From DATLAN01 sp035527455 (GTDB lineage: Bacteria; Planctomycetota; Planctomycetia; Pirellulales; Thermoguttaceae): a stretch of DNA of 12,101 nucleotides. The notes beneath the pieces are model-generated. The model was not told where the DNA came from and did not search any database. It saw only the letters and a list, made by a program, of their open reading frames with translations. The number at the start of each line of letters is the position of its first letter. Positions within the stretch are counted from its first letter, which is position 1. Positions 10,556 through 12,101 of the stretch are shown one piece after another. A program made the position numbers and the translations under genes. Where the stretch lies: the NCBI GenBank assembly GCA_035527455.1, contig DATLAN010000304.1, positions 1-12,101 on the forward strand, read 5' to 3'.

Positions 10556-11871
10556 AGTCTCCACCCTTCGCGGTAGGCGCGCCGGATGAACGGCTCCGCC
10601 TCCGGGCAGTTCGTGGCCTTCAGGTTCACAGGGTCCCACTCGAGCTTGCGGCCGACACGGTAGGCGACCGTTCCCAACAGGACCGTCTCGGTCAACGGTC
10701 CGGAATAGTCGAAGTTGCAGCCGGTCGCGCTGCCCGTCTTGCACGCCGCCAGCCACTCCTCGGCGTGGCCGATCGATTCGGGGATCGTCCGTGGGGGCCG
10801 TTGGAAACCGGCAAACTTCTGCCGCGGATGCAACTCGTGCTTGCCCCATTCGGAGATCAGCATCCCCTCGGCGCCGACGAACAGCACGCCCTCAGGCCAG
10901 TTGGGAAAGTCTCCCTCCTCCAACAGCGCAGGTTTCTTTCCGCCGTCGTACCACGTGAGTTCCACCGGCGGCAGGTCGTCCCGCGCGGGAAACGTCCAGC
11001 GGACGATAAGCCGGCGGGGGTACATTTCGGGATGCACGGGCGGGCCTTCCGCCTCGACCGTGGTCGGGTACTTCAGGTCAAGCGCCCAAAACGGCAGGTC
11101 GAGGAGGTGGCAGCCCATGTCGCCAAGTTGCCCGTTACCGAAATCCCACCAATGACGCCAGTGCATGGGATGGTAGCAGGGATGGTAAGGGCGATAGGGC
11201 GCCGGGCCGAGCCAAAGATCCCAGTCGAGATGCGGCGGAACGGGCGGCGTTTCTCTCGGCCGATACCTGGGGTCCTCGCCCAGTTCGCGCCAGACGTGGA
11301 CTTCTCTGACTTCTCCGATGGCCCCGGCACGGATCAACTCGACGACGCGGCGGTAGTTGTAGCCGGCGTGCGCTCCGGTGCCAAGCTGAGTGGCCAGTCC
11401 GTACCGTCTGGCCACTTCGGTTGCCGTGCGGACTTCATGGATGCTCTGCCCCATCGGTTTCTCGCAGTAGCAGTGTTTTCCCATCTTCATGGCCATCACG
11501 CTGATGGGAATGTGCGTATGGTCGGTCGTAGCCACCACAACCGCGTCGATGCTCTTCTCTTCCTTGTCGAGCATCTCACGAAAATCGTGGAACTTCTTGG
11601 CTTTGGGAAATCGCTCGAACGCAGGCGCCGCTCGCTGCTCATCCACGTCACAAAGCGCGACAATGTTCTCGGTGCCGACACTTGCCAGATCGTCGTACCC
11701 CCTGCCCCCCACGCCGACACCGGCGATGTCGAGTTTTTCACTCGGCGCCGCGTAGCCGGAACCGCCGAGCACGCAGCGCGGAACAATCGTAAACGCGGCC
11801 ACTGACGCCGCAGCGCCGATAAACCGACGTCGTGCAATTCCGGACTTGCGGTTCGTTTCTCTTTTCTTCAT
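10552..11871 (-). CDS. TAT-exported Gfo/Idh/MocA-family oxidoreductase, first copy
   Basis: A 439-residue paralog of the oxidoreductase at 8825, clearly similar along its whole length. It has a twin-arginine signal (R14-R15-R-F-I-G, then AAASVAAFTIV), the nucleotide-binding GVGGRG (53-58), CDVD (74-77), VVVATTDHTH (111-120) and the EKP signature (137-139). It is shorter than its paralog mainly because it lacks an insertion of about 25 residues between the glycine loop and CDVD, and another near the GEVREVH segment. ATG 11871 begins the TAT signal; no strong Shine-Dalgarno sequence is seen. It starts 12 bases after the stop of the upstream propeller gene, so the two are surely in one transcript. 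Tandem copies with diverged sequence may handle different substrates or opposite steps (oxidation and reduction); that is inference. Confidence 0.92.
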   Translation of the reverse strand: MKKRETNRKSGIARRRFIGAAASVAAFTIVPRCVLGGSGYAAPSEKLDIAGVGVGGRGYDDLASVGTENIVALCDVDEQRAAPAFERFPKAKKFHDFREMLDKEEKSIDAVVVATTDHTHIPISVMAMKMGKHCYCEKPMGQSIHEVRTATEVARRYGLATQLGTGAHAGYNYRRVVELIRAGAIGEVREVHVWRELGEDPRYRPRETPPVPPHLDWDLWLGPAPYRPYHPCYHPMHWRHWWDFGNGQLGDMGCHLLDLPFWALDLKYPTTVEAEGPPVHPEMYPRRLIVRWTFPARDDLPPVELTWYDGGKKPALLEEGDFPNWPEGVLFVGAEGMLISEWGKHELHPRQKFAGFQRPPRTIPESIGHAEEWLAACKTGSATGCNFDYSGPLTETVLLGTVAYRVGRKLEWDPVNLKATNCPEAEPFIRRAYREGWRL

Positions 11872-11883
11872 GTTCGGGGGAGC

Positions 11884-12101
11884 CTACTTCGGTGTTGCTT
11901 CTGTATGGGGGTAGCGGTAGTCGGCGTCATCGTTGGTCGACACTTTCGTGGTGGACCCGTCCTTCAATGTGTACAGGTAGAGTGCGCCCTTCCCGGTCTT
12001 GTTGGCGTGGTAGACGATCGCTGTTTCGTCCTTGGTCCAGCGCGGGTAGGCATACCAGGGAGACGGATTCGCTTCCTCGTTGGCAAACGGCTTGGCGTTC
12101 G
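11884..12101 (-). CDS. TolB/PD40-like beta-propeller protein, C-terminal part
   Basis: Only the last 72 codons are in the window; the 5' end lies beyond the right edge. The readable end includes SPWYAYPRWTKDETAIVYHA, then KGALYLYTLKDGSTTKVS and a final RYPHTEATPK before TAG (11886-11884). The pattern 'sPxWspDg..i.f...g...lyl..l.dG..tklt' is that of WD40-like PD40 repeats in TolB-type propellers, often periplasmic proteins that bind polymers or other proteins. A stretch this short cannot give the function. It is the most upstream visible gene of the minus-strand operon. Confidence 0.65.
   Translation of the reverse strand, partial: NAKPFANEEANPSPWYAYPRWTKDETAIVYHANKTGKGALYLYTLKDGSTTKVSTNDDADYRYPHTEATPK

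Noticed and set aside
10262..10849. N-terminal extension of the second oxidoreductase up to 10849
   Set aside because: The extension is low-complexity, arginine-rich shadow sequence across another gene and the REP region. The TAT signal defines the start at 10261.

Overview
The window looks like chromosomal DNA of a planctomycete (Planctomycetota, probably a Pirellulales-like lineage). The DNA is GC-rich. It carries proteins built on 'CPNGHK...CPQCG' zinc ribbons, TAT-exported Gfo/Idh/MocA oxidoreductases, a DUF1080 domain and a large PQQ-like beta-propeller protein, a combination typical of that phylum. This placement is an inference from protein style; no marker gene was compared.

Left part (1-3046, + strand) is housekeeping: trpS (tryptophanyl-tRNA synthetase), a four-helix membrane protein with a C-terminal cysteine cluster, acpS (holo-ACP synthase), then a two-ACT-domain regulator with its own good sigma70-like promoter. 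A tandem heptanucleotide array sits directly before the start codons of both trpS and acpS. A 112-bp inverted-repeat element separates trpS from the next gene.

Middle part (3065-4713) holds two divergently transcribed zinc-ribbon genes. The minus-strand one encodes a soluble protein with two ribbons. The plus-strand one encodes a ribbon fused to about five membrane helices. They share a 161-bp intergenic region with a promoter candidate in each direction and a duplicated 18-bp unit.

Right part (4641-12101, - strand) reads leftward as one probable operon for secreted sugar-processing proteins: the end of a TolB/PD40-like propeller, two tandem paralogous TAT-exported Gfo/Idh/MocA oxidoreductases, a 69-codon signal-peptide fragment between them, and a 1357-residue Sec-exported protein joining DUF1080 (3-keto-disaccharide hydrolase family), a degenerate methyltransferase-like domain and a PQQ-like beta-propeller. 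Gfo/Idh oxidoreductases plus DUF1080 suggest glycoside cleavage through 3-keto intermediates outside the cytoplasm.

The most striking feature is a family of 24-bp palindromes, each a GTAG tetranucleotide followed by an 8-bp-stem, 4-base-loop hairpin, which is the architecture of REP elements. Eight copies lie within 5 kb. Copies sit at the 3' ends of both oxidoreductase genes, where their GTAG supplies the TAG stop codon. Others sit in the leaders of the following genes. Three lie inside the propeller coding sequence, read in frame as SHARQSV/SYARQSV peptides. One diverged copy has paired compensatory changes that keep its stem. Across the window, four stop codons lie inside repeat elements of three unrelated families.
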